From Bacteroidota bacterium (GTDB taxonomy: Bacteria; Bacteroidota; Bacteroidia; Flavobacteriales; Flavobacteriaceae), in assembly GCA_018267095.1 (NCBI GenBank), contig JAFDZC010000005.1, positions 62,001-126,000 on the forward strand: DNA of 64,000 bases, written 5' to 3'. Shown here in pieces: positions 40,527 to 48,596 of this stretch (the stretch's first letter is position 1; each line of letters opens with the position of its first letter). The notes beneath the pieces were generated by a model. It saw nothing but the letters and a program-made list of their open reading frames with translations, ran no database searches and was not told where the DNA came from. The position numbers were made by a program, and so were the translations under genes.

Positions 40527-41498
40527 ATGAAAAAAGCACTCGGAATACTGGCTTTACTTTTGGCACTCAATAGTTGTGATGATGGCGATATGACCATTGA
40601 AAATGTAGATTTTCAAACTGTAACAGCATCCAGTTGCGGCGAAACTATTTACAAAATTCGCGACAATGAAGCCATGTATCTGAAAATGCCGGAGTCTGAA
40701 AATGCATTTATCAATGAAGCTACACCTGATGGCGAACCGCGTGTTAAAACCATAGGCGGAAACATCAGCGTTACCTATCGAACCTACAATGGCACGGTTT
40801 CATCAGCCAATATTTGCAGTACGCCCAGCCCGGTGAGTCCGGCAGCTACGCAAGAATGGACAGCAGTAGACGGAACCATTGAAATTACCTCAACAGCTGT
40901 TTATTCAACACCCGATGCTACTACCGGCGCCACGAAGATTGTTCGCTATTTGCACAACATTGTTTTTAAAAATATCGTCTTCCAAAAACCCGATGGTCAA
41001 CAAATTTATGAGACCTTCAATTTTGGCGAATACAGCACCACGCCAACTACATTGCCTTTTAACTTTATTGCGGACGATGTAAAACTTTGTACATCCGGAA
41101 ACTTGTTATACAATGCCCGCAACAACGGAATTGAAGCCTTGTATATTGAGCAATTAGATCCGGCATTGTTATCAACAGATAACCTCGGAACCGCCAAAAC
41201 GGCTTTGATTTCAGACACTACAAATCATTTGGTGTATCGTTTATTTGAATCAGCTATTACGACAACTAATGAGGCATATTTTTGTGGCGGAACGCTGCCA
41301 TCTGAACCTTCCGTTGATGAAGAGTGGATTGCCCAACCAGGCGTGGCCGGAACCAGTGGCATTATTGAAGTAACCACCACCACCAACGGAACCGGTTATT
41401 TACACACCATCAAACTCAAAGGGGTCACCTTTCAGAAAGGCAACAACACGTTCTATTACGGAAATGATATTTTGTACGGAAACTTGTTGACCAACTAA
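40527..41498 (+). CDS. lipoprotein of unknown function with repeated beta units
   Basis: A 323-residue lipoprotein (LALNSCDDGD, Cys17). The mature protein is Thr/Ser/Gly-rich and strand-forming, with two similar halves: ASSCGETIYKIRDNEAMYLK ... ATQEWTAVDGTIEITSTAV and LCTSGNLLYNARNNGIEALY ... VDEEWIAQPGVAGTSGIIEV, each ending in a GxxFQKxxxxxYE/Y strand. The halves suggest a duplicated beta-sandwich domain. I cannot name a family. It is alone, with the Smr gene convergent and abutting (one-base gap). Confidence 0.65.
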   Translation: MKKALGILALLLALNSCDDGDMTIENVDFQTVTASSCGETIYKIRDNEAMYLKMPESENAFINEATPDGEPRVKTIGGNISVTYRTYNGTVSSANICSTPSPVSPAATQEWTAVDGTIEITSTAVYSTPDATTGATKIVRYLHNIVFKNIVFQKPDGQQIYETFNFGEYSTTPTTLPFNFIADDVKLCTSGNLLYNARNNGIEALYIEQLDPALLSTDNLGTAKTALISDTTNHLVYRLFESAITTTNEAYFCGGTLPSEPSVDEEWIAQPGVAGTSGIIEVTTTTNGTGYLHTIKLKGVTFQKGNNTFYYGNDILYGNLLTN

Positions 41499-41499
41499 C

Positions 41500-42054
41500 C
41501 TATTTGGTCTGTTTAAAATAAACTTCTGTAGCGCCTACTCCATACTTTTGATAGTTGGCATCTTGAAATGTAATTTGGTCATATCGACTGAGCATCGCAT
41601 CTAAATCGGCTTTGAGCACACCTTCGCCCACACCGTGAATAAAAACAATTTTCGGGATGCGATTGCGCAGGGCAAATTCAATATGTCGTTGGGCGGTTTC
41701 AATTTGCAAATTCAAGATTTGATAGTTGCTCATCATCTTGGGATTCTTGACTAATTTTTCGATGTGTAAATCAAATTCAGGCGGCGGAATTTCGCCTTTT
41801 TGTCGAACCGCTGTGGGCTGTTTGTGCTTGATTGGAACTTCTTTTTCTTGTTGAATTTTCTGAGCATTAAAACTTTTTATACGACCGCTTAAATCACTGG
41901 AATTTAAATTTTTAACCAATTGATTGACAAAATAAGTCATCGTAAATCCATCGGTAGTTTCAATGGTGATTTTATCTCCTTTGATCTCCGAAACCACGCC
42001 GTCCATATCATCATCTAAAACCGAAACTTGATCGCCAATTTTAAAGTTGTTCAT
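41500..42054 (-). CDS. Smr-domain protein
   Basis: A 184-residue protein. An N-terminal SH3-like part (FKIGDQVSVLDDDMDGVVSE) resembles DUF2027, followed by a basic linker and a C-terminal Smr domain (about 100-184) with DLHIEKL, the helix IETAQRHIEFAL and the catalytic-loop IHGVGEGVLK. Smr domains nick branched DNA or act as RNases; this one lacks MutS ATPase domains. Start MNNFKIGD was chosen; MTMNN two codons upstream is possible. It overlaps the small membrane protein gene upstream by about 14 bases. Confidence 0.8.
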   Translation of the reverse strand: MNNFKIGDQVSVLDDDMDGVVSEIKGDKITIETTDGFTMTYFVNQLVKNLNSSDLSGRIKSFNAQKIQQEKEVPIKHKQPTAVRQKGEIPPPEFDLHIEKLVKNPKMMSNYQILNLQIETAQRHIEFALRNRIPKIVFIHGVGEGVLKADLDAMLSRYDQITFQDANYQKYGVGATEVYFKQTK

Positions 42055-42223
42055 CGTCATTTTTTTGTTCTTTACTCGGAATCTTTGCACTCAATTTAAT
42101 CAACCCAAAAATAAAAACACCCAAGGCAATCACCATGACGATTGTATTTTTTTCATCGGAATTTTGCTCGTAAAAAGCAACCGCAATAGCCACAACCATG
42201 ATGAGCCAATAAAGATTTTTCAT
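42041..42223 (-). CDS. small membrane protein paired with the Smr gene
   Basis: A 60-residue protein (MKNLYWLIMVVAIAVAFYEQ) with two membrane helices and a basic, acidic-ended tail (KIPSKEQKNDDEQL). The 12-residue in-frame extension upstream is ignored. Its stop lies inside the start region of the Smr gene, so the two are co-transcribed. No function known. Confidence 0.6.
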   Translation of the reverse strand: MKNLYWLIMVVAIAVAFYEQNSDEKNTIVMVIALGVFIFGLIKLSAKIPSKEQKNDDEQL

Positions 42224-42247
42224 AAGAAATCGATTAAAATTGAAATT

Positions 42248-42255
42248 CAAAAATA
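42248..42255 (-). promoter_or_regulatory. -7 box of the small membrane protein-Smr operon
   Basis: Minus-strand TATTTTTG, a perfect TAnnTTTG, 25 bases before the ATG at 42223. On the plus strand TATTTTTTG at 42293-42301, with one extra T, may serve the divergent DUF2752 gene. Confidence 0.45.
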
Positions 42256-42328
42256 ACAAACTTAAAATTGGTACATAGGCATTTTAAAAGGATATTTTTT
42301 GTAAAATTGTCTAGCCAAAAACTAAATC

Positions 42329-42613
42329 ATGAACTGGGAAGAATACATGATACCATGCATGAGCAAAGCACTTTTCGGGCTTGAATGTCCGGGTTGTGGT
42401 GCACAAAGAAGTTTGTTGTTGGTTTTCAAAGGAAATTTCTCGGCAGCGTTTCATATGTATCCGGCGATTTATACCTTGCTTTTGTTTTTTGGTTTTTTGG
42501 CCTTACACTTTATTGACAAAAGCCACAACTATCACAAAATACTCGTGCGCTTGGCGGTGGTCAACGGAGTCATTATGATTGCTGCTTACTTATACAAAAT
42601 GTTCATTTTATAA
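42329..42613 (+). CDS. DUF2752 family membrane protein
   Basis: A 94-residue protein with the DUF2752 signature GLECPGCGAQRS (17-28) next to two or three membrane helices (about 48-63 and 76-92). The CPxCGxxR motif suggests metal or thiol chemistry at the membrane, but no role is established. A CCC-motif membrane protein gene follows 15 bases later, a pairing I recall from Flavobacteriaceae, so they likely form one transcript. Confidence 0.83.
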   Translation: MNWEEYMIPCMSKALFGLECPGCGAQRSLLLVFKGNFSAAFHMYPAIYTLLLFFGFLALHFIDKSHNYHKILVRLAVVNGVIMIAAYLYKMFIL

Positions 42614-42628
42614 CCTGATTTATATTCT

Positions 42629-42976
42629 ATGGAAAAAAGAAAATTACCCAATGCTTCGGCCGTACTTATTTTAGGAATCATGTCTATACTCACTTGCTGT
42701 TGCTGGGGTGTTATTGGTTTAGTCTTAGGAATTGTTGCCTTGGTTTTAGCCAAAAAAGACATGGCACTATATCAAGAAAACCCAGAATTATACGAAGGAT
42801 ATTCAAATATCAACACCGGCCGAGTGCTAGCTATTATCGGAATTGTGCTCAGTGCCATTTACTTCTTGATCAATATCTATATGATGGTGGTGATGGGCGA
42901 AGACGGTATCAAAGAGTTTCAACAAAATCTAATTGAAAAAATCAAACATCAGCAAGAAATGGAAGAAATGGAATAA
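42629..42976 (+). CDS. CCC-motif membrane protein
   Basis: A 115-residue protein: polar start MEKRKLPNASAVLILGIMSI, a first membrane helix carrying the triple cysteine LTCCCWG (22-28), a short hairpin AKKDMALYQENPELYEGYSN, and a second helix pair (about 66-88) followed by a charged coiled-coil tail. This matches the small DUF4190-like 'CCC motif' group of Bacteroidota. The role of the triple cysteine is unknown. A bidirectional terminator follows. Confidence 0.8.
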   Translation: MEKRKLPNASAVLILGIMSILTCCCWGVIGLVLGIVALVLAKKDMALYQENPELYEGYSNINTGRVLAIIGIVLSAIYFLINIYMMVVMGEDGIKEFQQNLIEKIKHQQEMEEME

Positions 42977-43008
42977 AAAAATCCTCCGGTTTTCGGAGGA
43001 TTTTTTTT
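42975..43008. terminator. bidirectional intrinsic terminator
   Basis: Arms AAAAAAATCCTCCG (42975-42988) and CGGAGGATTTTTTT (42994-43007), 5-base loop; shared by the CCC-motif gene and the convergent ornithine aminotransferase gene. Confidence 0.88.
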
Positions 43009-44251
43009 ATCGTTCAAATTGCTTTAAGGTTTCTGTAATGATGCGGACACAGTCTAGCAATTGTTCTTGATCCATCACCAATGGCGGTGCAAAACGAATA
43101 ATATTGCCGTGGGTTGGTTTAGCCAACAATCCGTTGTCACGCAAAGCCATACAAATGTTCCAAGCAGTTTCACTTTCTTCAGTATCGTTGATCACAATAG
43201 CATTGAGCAAGCCTTTACCGCGAACCAAAGTAACAATGTTTGATTGCTCGACATATTTGCTCAACTCTGAGCGAAATAATTGTCCTAAACGTTCGGCATT
43301 TTCAGCCAATTTTTCATCGCGAACAACCTCTAAAGCCGCCATGGCTACCGCAGCCGCCAATGGATTTCCGCCAAAAGTTGAACCGTGTTGTCCGGGTTTA
43401 ATCACATTCATCACCGAGTTGTTAGCCAACACCGCTGAAACCGGATAAACACCACCTGAAATGGCTTTTCCGAGAATCAAAACATCTGGTTGTACATTTT
43501 CGTGATGCACAGCCAAGAGTTTTCCGGTACGCGCAATGCCGGTTTGAACTTCATCGGCAATAAACAAAACATTATATTTTTCGCAAAGCGCTTTGGCTTG
43601 GGCTAAATAACCTTCAGAAGGGACATAAACTCCGGCTTCGCCTTGAATGGGTTCAACCAAAAATCCGGCTATGTTGCTTGATGATTGCAACACGCGTTCT
43701 AAATCTTCGAGTGAATCGTAAGGAATTTTGATAAAACCTTCGGTATAAGGACCAAAGTTTTTGCGCGCGTTCTCATCATTAGAAAATGAAATAATCGTCG
43801 TGGTTCTTCCGTGGAAATTGCCTTCGCAAACCACAATCAGCGCTTGACTTTCAGCAATCCCTTTGACTTCATAAGCCCATTTACGGCAAATTTTGAGGGC
43901 AGTTTCAACGGCTTCGGCGCCGGTATTCATCGGAAGCACTTTATCAAATCCGAAGTATTTGGTTAAATATTCTTCGTACAAACCGAGTTTATCATTGTAA
44001 AAAGCTCTTGAGGTAAGCGTTAAAGTTTGCGCTTGCTCCATCAACGCATTCACAATTCTAGGATGGCAATGACCTTGATTCACCGCCGAATAAGCCGAGA
44101 GAAAATCGTAGTATTTTTTGCCTTCAACATCCCAAACATAAACGCCTTCGCCGCGGCTGAGCACCACCGGCAGCGGATGATAATTATGAGCACCGTATTT
44201 GTCTTCGAGTTCAATCAAAGCGGCTGAGCTCATTTTTTCAATCACTGACAT
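43007..44251 (-). CDS. rocD: ornithine aminotransferase
   Basis: A 414-residue fold-type I PLP aminotransferase converting ornithine plus 2-oxoglutarate to glutamate semialdehyde. The N-terminus [20 protein letters not shown] is diagnostic for ornithine aminotransferase rather than acetylornithine or GABA enzymes. [14 protein letters not shown] (about 231-244) and [13 protein letters not shown] with PLP-lysine Lys262 are present. It has a good promoter and shares a terminator with the convergent gene. It probably supports arginine catabolism or proline synthesis. Confidence 0.92.
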   Translation of the reverse strand: MSVIEKMSSAALIELEDKYGAHNYHPLPVVLSRGEGVYVWDVEGKKYYDFLSAYSAVNQGHCHPRIVNALMEQAQTLTLTSRAFYNDKLGLYEEYLTKYFGFDKVLPMNTGAEAVETALKICRKWAYEVKGIAESQALIVVCEGNFHGRTTTIISFSNDENARKNFGPYTEGFIKIPYDSLEDLERVLQSSSNIAGFLVEPIQGEAGVYVPSEGYLAQAKALCEKYNVLFIADEVQTGIARTGKLLAVHHENVQPDVLILGKAISGGVYPVSAVLANNSVMNVIKPGQHGSTFGGNPLAAAVAMAALEVVRDEKLAENAERLGQLFRSELSKYVEQSNIVTLVRGKGLLNAIVINDTEESETAWNICMALRDNGLLAKPTHGNIIRFAPPLVMDQEQLLDCVRIITETLKQFER

Positions 44252-44317
44252 AAAAAATCACTTTAAAATAGAAAATGGCCATTCCTACTTAAGGAGAGAA
44301 ATCATCCTGATATGCCA

Positions 44318-44346
44318 CAAAACTAGGCAAAAAATTAAGAATTCAA
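44318..44346 (-). promoter_or_regulatory. promoter of rocD
   Basis: Minus-strand TAGTTTTG (44325-44318) is a perfect TAnnTTTG; a TTG at 44346-44344 is 18 bases upstream. The best two-part match in the window. Leader about 60 bases. Confidence 0.55.
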
Positions 44347-44363
44347 CAAAAATGAAAGCCTTT

Positions 44364-45080
44364 TTACGACTTATGTTTATGTTCATCTTGAATTTTAGAC
44401 AATATGTCGTTCATCATTTCAATTTGCACCTTTTGAATCTCGATGAGTTCTTGCTGTTGGTGCAACATCAAATGGTCGAGCTTTTCGTGCAGCATTCTGA
44501 TTTCAAGCTCTGATTTGAGGTTGATCATATAATCATTGCGCGCGCGTTCGCGGTCTTTTTCTTCTTGACGGTTTTGACTCATCATAATCACCGGCGCTTG
44601 CAAAGCCGCAATACACGAAAGAATCAAATTCAGTAAAATAAACGGATACGGATCAAAACCTTTGTTGGCAAACCAATAAACATTGAGGCAAATCCACACC
44701 AAAATGAAAAAACAAAACGAAATAATGAACGTCCAGCTTCCGCCAAAATCAGCCACGCGATCGGCCACGCGTTGTCCAAAAGTCAGTTGCGTCGGAGTAT
44801 CGTCTATTTGATTGACAATGAGTTTGTTCTCATTGAGCGAGTTGATCACGTTGCTTTCTAACTGACTGAGTTCGCCCAAACCTTGACTTAAATAATTGGC
44901 AATGTATTTTTCGCGATATAAATTGAGTTCACTGAGCGAAATGGCGTCGTCATCGGTAATTTTCGGATAATCTTGTTTGATTAAATCCAAAATCGAAAGG
45001 CTTACAAACTGACATAAAACACGCTCCGATAATGGAAACTCACTACCTGAAATCGCGCTTACAAAAGTGTTCTTTTTCAT
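44364..45080 (-). CDS. DUF1003 membrane protein
   Basis: A 238-residue protein with the DUF1003 domain: FGQRVADRVADFGGSWTFII, two membrane helices (about 110-130 and 145-165), then SQNRQEEKDRERARNDYMIN and a long coiled coil with heptad-like Leu/His/Gln (LHEKLDHLMLHQQQELIEIQ). An N-terminal part of about 80 residues is polar. DUF1003 proteins are inner-membrane proteins of unknown function. The histidine kinase gene lies 20 bases upstream in the same direction, so the two could share a transcript. Confidence 0.8.
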   Translation of the reverse strand: MKKNTFVSAISGSEFPLSERVLCQFVSLSILDLIKQDYPKITDDDAISLSELNLYREKYIANYLSQGLGELSQLESNVINSLNENKLIVNQIDDTPTQLTFGQRVADRVADFGGSWTFIISFCFFILVWICLNVYWFANKGFDPYPFILLNLILSCIAALQAPVIMMSQNRQEEKDRERARNDYMINLKSELEIRMLHEKLDHLMLHQQQELIEIQKVQIEMMNDILSKIQDEHKHKS

Positions 45081-45100
45081 TTATTTTGCTTTTGAATGGG

Positions 45101-46144
45101 TTAAAAAACAACTGTAAACGTAGCGCCTTGGTTGTGCCCGGGGCTTACAGCGTCTATCCGGCCTTTGTGTTTTTCAACGATGGTCTTACAAAGATACAAT
45201 CCTAATCCGGTTGGGTATTCGTTGGCTGTACCCATTTTCTTTTCAGCGGTAAATTTTTCAAACAATACACTCGGCGTTTTGAGTTCAAAACCCAAACCGT
45301 GGTCTTGAACACTAATCAACAATTGATCATCTTTAACTTGATAAACCAAATTGATTTCGCCTTCAGGGTGTGAAAATTTGAGTGCATTATCAACCAAATT
45401 AACCAACACGCGCAACAATAAATCTGGGCTAATCATTAAAGCATATTCTTTGACGAGCAGCTTAGAAGTCAATCGAATTTTCTTGAGTTGTGTTTGTTGA
45501 CTCACTTGAACGGCCAACTTATCGTTTAATTCAGTCAATGAAATTAGCTGTCGCTTGGGCTCAATTGAAATCAATTCGTCTTGAATCTTGAGTAATTTGA
45601 TAAAACCGTGAATAAAGTTGAGTTGTTGCGTAGTGGCCTCATGAATGAGTTGGGCATACTGTGGAATTGGTTCGGCGGCATTCTCTTCGATGATCAATTG
45701 AGACAGTGATTGCGAATTGGCGGTAAAAGTTTTTAAATCATGCGAAAGCAAATAAAGCATATCTTGTTTTTCGTTCAAAAACTTCTCGTTGCTCTGAATC
45801 ATCTCAAGAATATGTCGCATGAGCAAACCGGCTTCATCTTTATAATCAACCGGCAACAGTGGAATTTCTCTTTTTTTCTGATAATTCAATAAGGATCTTG
45901 AAGCCAGTTCAATCGGAAAAATAAGTCGTTTGAGCACCAACAAAGTAATTCCGGTAGCCACCAAAGTCAAGACCAACGCCCAAATCAAAATCGAAATAGG
46001 CGAAGCATTTTCTTGGGCGAATAAAACATAAAATAAAATACCTATCAGCGGAATATGGATGCCGACAAAAGCAACAAATAAAAATTTAAAGGCATAGCTC
46101 TTTTTGAGAAAGCCAATCGAAGAAAGGTTTTGGTAAAGCTTCAT
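45101..46144 (-). CDS. orphan membrane sensor histidine kinase
   Basis: A 347-residue kinase. Two membrane helices (about 20-42 and 50-72) leave almost no periplasmic loop, so the input is likely membrane-associated. A HAMP-like linker precedes the H box LLSHDLKTF (His135). N box NLVDNALKFSHPEGEINL, G1 box VQDHGLGFEL and G2 box PTGLGLYLCKTIVEKHKG complete the ATPase. No response regulator gene is adjacent; it is followed by DUF1003 only. It may sense membrane state and signal to a distant partner. Confidence 0.88.
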   Translation of the reverse strand: MKLYQNLSSIGFLKKSYAFKFLFVAFVGIHIPLIGILFYVLFAQENASPISILIWALVLTLVATGITLLVLKRLIFPIELASRSLLNYQKKREIPLLPVDYKDEAGLLMRHILEMIQSNEKFLNEKQDMLYLLSHDLKTFTANSQSLSQLIIEENAAEPIPQYAQLIHEATTQQLNFIHGFIKLLKIQDELISIEPKRQLISLTELNDKLAVQVSQQTQLKKIRLTSKLLVKEYALMISPDLLLRVLVNLVDNALKFSHPEGEINLVYQVKDDQLLISVQDHGLGFELKTPSVLFEKFTAEKKMGTANEYPTGLGLYLCKTIVEKHKGRIDAVSPGHNQGATFTVVF

Positions 46145-46220
46145 GGAATAGGATGGATTGTTTGTAAAACAAAAATAAGAACCTTCACCGCAGAAATGTT
46201 AAAAACAAAAATAAGTTATC

Positions 46221-46249
46221 AAAAAAAAGCCGCTAAAATATCAGCGGCT
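46221..46249 (-). terminator. terminator of the purine/molybdenum cofactor operon
   Basis: On the minus strand AGCCGCT (46249-46243) and AGCGGCT (46234-46228) with an 8-base loop and a run of Ts to 46221, just after the DUF6986 stop at 46257. It ends the 17-kb transcript. Confidence 0.82.
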
Positions 46250-46256
46250 CAATTCT

Positions 46257-47588
46257 TTATCGGTTCATTCTGTTCTCGAGAATCTTCTTAAACGAACGCC
46301 CTCTGATTTCCTCCAGGGTCAATCCGGTGGCCAACACTTCTTCTTCGGTAATCGCTCCACTGTTGAGCGCGCGCAAGAAATAATTGAGCAAACCTTGCCC
46401 GGTGGCCGCATCGTCAAAGACATCGCCAATCAAAGTCGCCCGTGCCGCTTTATCTACAAAGGTTTTGAGGCGTTCTACGGCATCGTCATAACTTTCTAAG
46501 AAAAACGCATACACCGCGGCATAACGCATCGGAAACTGCGCCGGATTCAAATCCCAACCTTGATAATAACCGTTCCACAATGAGTGTCGAATGTGGTCAT
46601 AACCTTTCTTCCAAGCGCGGTGCACCACTTCTCTGTTTTCGGCTTCTTGGGCCGGGGTCAAATCACCACGGTGCGGTCCGATCGGCATGGTGTTGGTCGC
46701 TCCATCGCTGAGCCAAATGCCCGTATGCGCCAAAGCCACTTTGGTCATGTGGTGCGCAAAATCACACACCGGATGATCCATTTCTTGGTATTTGGCCGTA
46801 ATGCTGCAACTAGCCGTGTAGTCATACGTTCCAAAATGCATCGCGATACATCTGTCTTGTGCGGCCTGAATAAATCGGTACAGCGGATTGGTTCCGTCAA
46901 TGGCCATAATCGCCTGCGTGGTTTCGACCATCATTTCCATTTTCAAAACACTGTTGGGCAAACCGAGTTCTTGCTCTAAAATCGCAAAGAAATTGGCCAA
47001 GGTTTGCGGCTGTTCCGGAATGGTCACTTTGGGCAACATCACTACAAAATTCTCCGGAAGCTTTCCGCCGGTTTCTTTGACCAAAGTCGATACAAAAATG
47101 TCTAAAGTGCGCAATCCGCGCTCTTTCATTTCTTCGGTAAACGGCTTGATACGGATGCCAATAAATGGTGACAACGTTCCTTCGCGCATGCCTTTGGCGA
47201 GTTCGCGCGCGGTAGATGCAGCCGTTTGATCTTCTTCTTCATTGCTGCGGTTTCCGTAACCGTCTTCAAAGTCAATGCGATAATCTTCAACGGCTTCGGT
47301 TTTGAGTTTGGCCACAACTTTATCATAAATGCGTTGGCTGAATTTCGGATCCGAAAAACCAAAAACACTCCCAAAAACTTCGTGGTTGGGTGCATAAGTT
47401 TCTAGAATTTCGAGTGCGCGTGCACCCAAAGCCAAGGCAGCGTCTGATTTAAAAAGGTTCGCCCCGCCATAAAGCGTATGCACGGGTTGACGCTCGCTGC
47501 GGTCGCCCGGATATATTTGGTTAAAAGCCGAATTGGCCTGTTTCAAACTGTTGAATAATTGCTCTTTTTTATCGTTCGGAATGGTCAT
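46257..47588 (-). CDS. DUF6986 / CitE-like aldolase-superfamily protein at the end of the purine operon
   Basis: A 443-residue protein of the HpcH/HpaI aldolase and citrate-lyase-beta superfamily. The metal-binding segment RIDFEDGYGNR (104-114) is close to the DFED motif of CitE and malate-synthase-like enzymes; KMEMMVETTQAIM carries a second acidic pair. It has no CoA-ligase or lyase partner. Family members recurrently sit in purine catabolism clusters of Bacteroidota, so it may use glyoxylate or another ureide-derived C2 acid. The gene is 158 bases from the UraD-UraH gene, with a repeat element between them. Confidence 0.68.
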   Translation of the reverse strand: MTIPNDKKEQLFNSLKQANSAFNQIYPGDRSERQPVHTLYGGANLFKSDAALALGARALEILETYAPNHEVFGSVFGFSDPKFSQRIYDKVVAKLKTEAVEDYRIDFEDGYGNRSNEEEDQTAASTARELAKGMREGTLSPFIGIRIKPFTEEMKERGLRTLDIFVSTLVKETGGKLPENFVVMLPKVTIPEQPQTLANFFAILEQELGLPNSVLKMEMMVETTQAIMAIDGTNPLYRFIQAAQDRCIAMHFGTYDYTASCSITAKYQEMDHPVCDFAHHMTKVALAHTGIWLSDGATNTMPIGPHRGDLTPAQEAENREVVHRAWKKGYDHIRHSLWNGYYQGWDLNPAQFPMRYAAVYAFFLESYDDAVERLKTFVDKAARATLIGDVFDDAATGQGLLNYFLRALNSGAITEEEVLATGLTLEEIRGRSFKKILENRMNR

Positions 47589-47634
47589 TTTAATTGCGAA
47601 TTAGAAATTATAAATTACGAATTATTAGTTTTTT

Positions 47635-47741
47635 GAAGCTCGTCCCGCTATGCGCTTCAATCTTTTTTGCTTTGGCCACCCCGAGTGCAGTCGAGAGGCA
47701 TTTTGATAAGCAAAAAAGGATTTCCGCTTCTATCGGGGCTA
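47635..47741. repeat. GGGGCTA / GCGGGA intergenic element, copy 3, with insertion
   Basis: Starts GAAGCTCGTCCCGCTATGCG and ends CTATCGGGGCTA, like copy 1 at 18338-18415, but has an extra CCACCCCGAGTGCAGTCGAG segment between TTTTGCTT and AAGCAAAAAAGG. It is inside the purine operon, between the UraD-UraH and DUF6986 genes. Confidence 0.62.
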
Positions 47742-47746
47742 GGGCA

Positions 47747-48595
47747 TCAGCTTCCTCTATAAGTGCTGTATCCAAACGGATTCACCAACAACGGCACATG
47801 ATAATGCGCATCGTCAAAAGTCTGAAAAATAATTTCCACCATTGGGTAAAAAGTTTGGATTTTTAAATCGGCATAATACGCACCGGTATCAAAAACCATC
47901 TGATAGGTATCGGCTTTTAAGATACGATCGGGCGGCAACAAATCAGGAATTCTGCCATCAGCATTGGTGATGCCTTGTGCCAGTGTTTGCCAGCTTCCGT
48001 TGTAAAATCTCTTCAAACGAATGGTGATGTTCTTGCCCGGAACGCCCACAGAAGTATCGAGCACGTGCGTAGTAATTTGGCTCACTTTTAAAAAACCAAA
48101 ATCACCTTCGGTCAACAATTTTTTTAAGCGAATGATGCTGATTTTATGCTGTTCGCCCATGGCAATATGCACTTCTTCTTCGGTGGAGTTTTGCAACCGA
48201 TCTTGCAGCAATCGCAACATTTCATCAGCTGATTTTCCGGTGGCGCAAACAATAAAAATAAAACCGTTTTTGGCTTCATAATCAGCATTAGCCTTCGCTA
48301 AAGCCTCAATGGTTTGATTGCTGGCAACGGCTACTCCGGCTTGTTCTTTTCCGGCAAACTTTTCGGTCAAACTTTTTACATCTCCAATTTTCGGATGGTG
48401 CGTAAATGATTCGCGCCAATCGGCTTCGGTACATTCGTTGTACCAAATATCTTCCGCTTTGGCTACCAAGTCACGCTCTGAGGCAAACGGAAAATGTTGC
48501 ATCATTGCATCGGTCCAACGCCGTGAACCACAACAGGCAAACAAATGCGCTGCCGCAGTGCTTTTATCTAATTGATTAAAACTTGCTAAATTCAT
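47747..48595 (-). CDS. UraD-UraH fusion: OHCU decarboxylase and 5-hydroxyisourate hydrolase
   Basis: A 282-residue bifunctional enzyme. The N-terminal half (about 1-165) is the OHCU decarboxylase, with HHPKIGD (66-72). The C-terminal half (about 170-282) is the transthyretin-like HIU hydrolase, with SQITTHVLD (172-180) and the terminal YRGS tetrad. These act in order HIU hydrolysis then OHCU decarboxylation to S-allantoin, so the fusion runs in reverse order of the reactions. The start ATG at 48595 follows the puuD stop by one base; a TTG nine bases upstream would overlap it. Confidence 0.9.
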   Translation of the reverse strand: MNLASFNQLDKSTAAAHLFACCGSRRWTDAMMQHFPFASERDLVAKAEDIWYNECTEADWRESFTHHPKIGDVKSLTEKFAGKEQAGVAVASNQTIEALAKANADYEAKNGFIFIVCATGKSADEMLRLLQDRLQNSTEEEVHIAMGEQHKISIIRLKKLLTEGDFGFLKVSQITTHVLDTSVGVPGKNITIRLKRFYNGSWQTLAQGITNADGRIPDLLPPDRILKADTYQMVFDTGAYYADLKIQTFYPMVEIIFQTFDDAHYHVPLLVNPFGYSTYRGS

Positions 48596-48596
48596 A

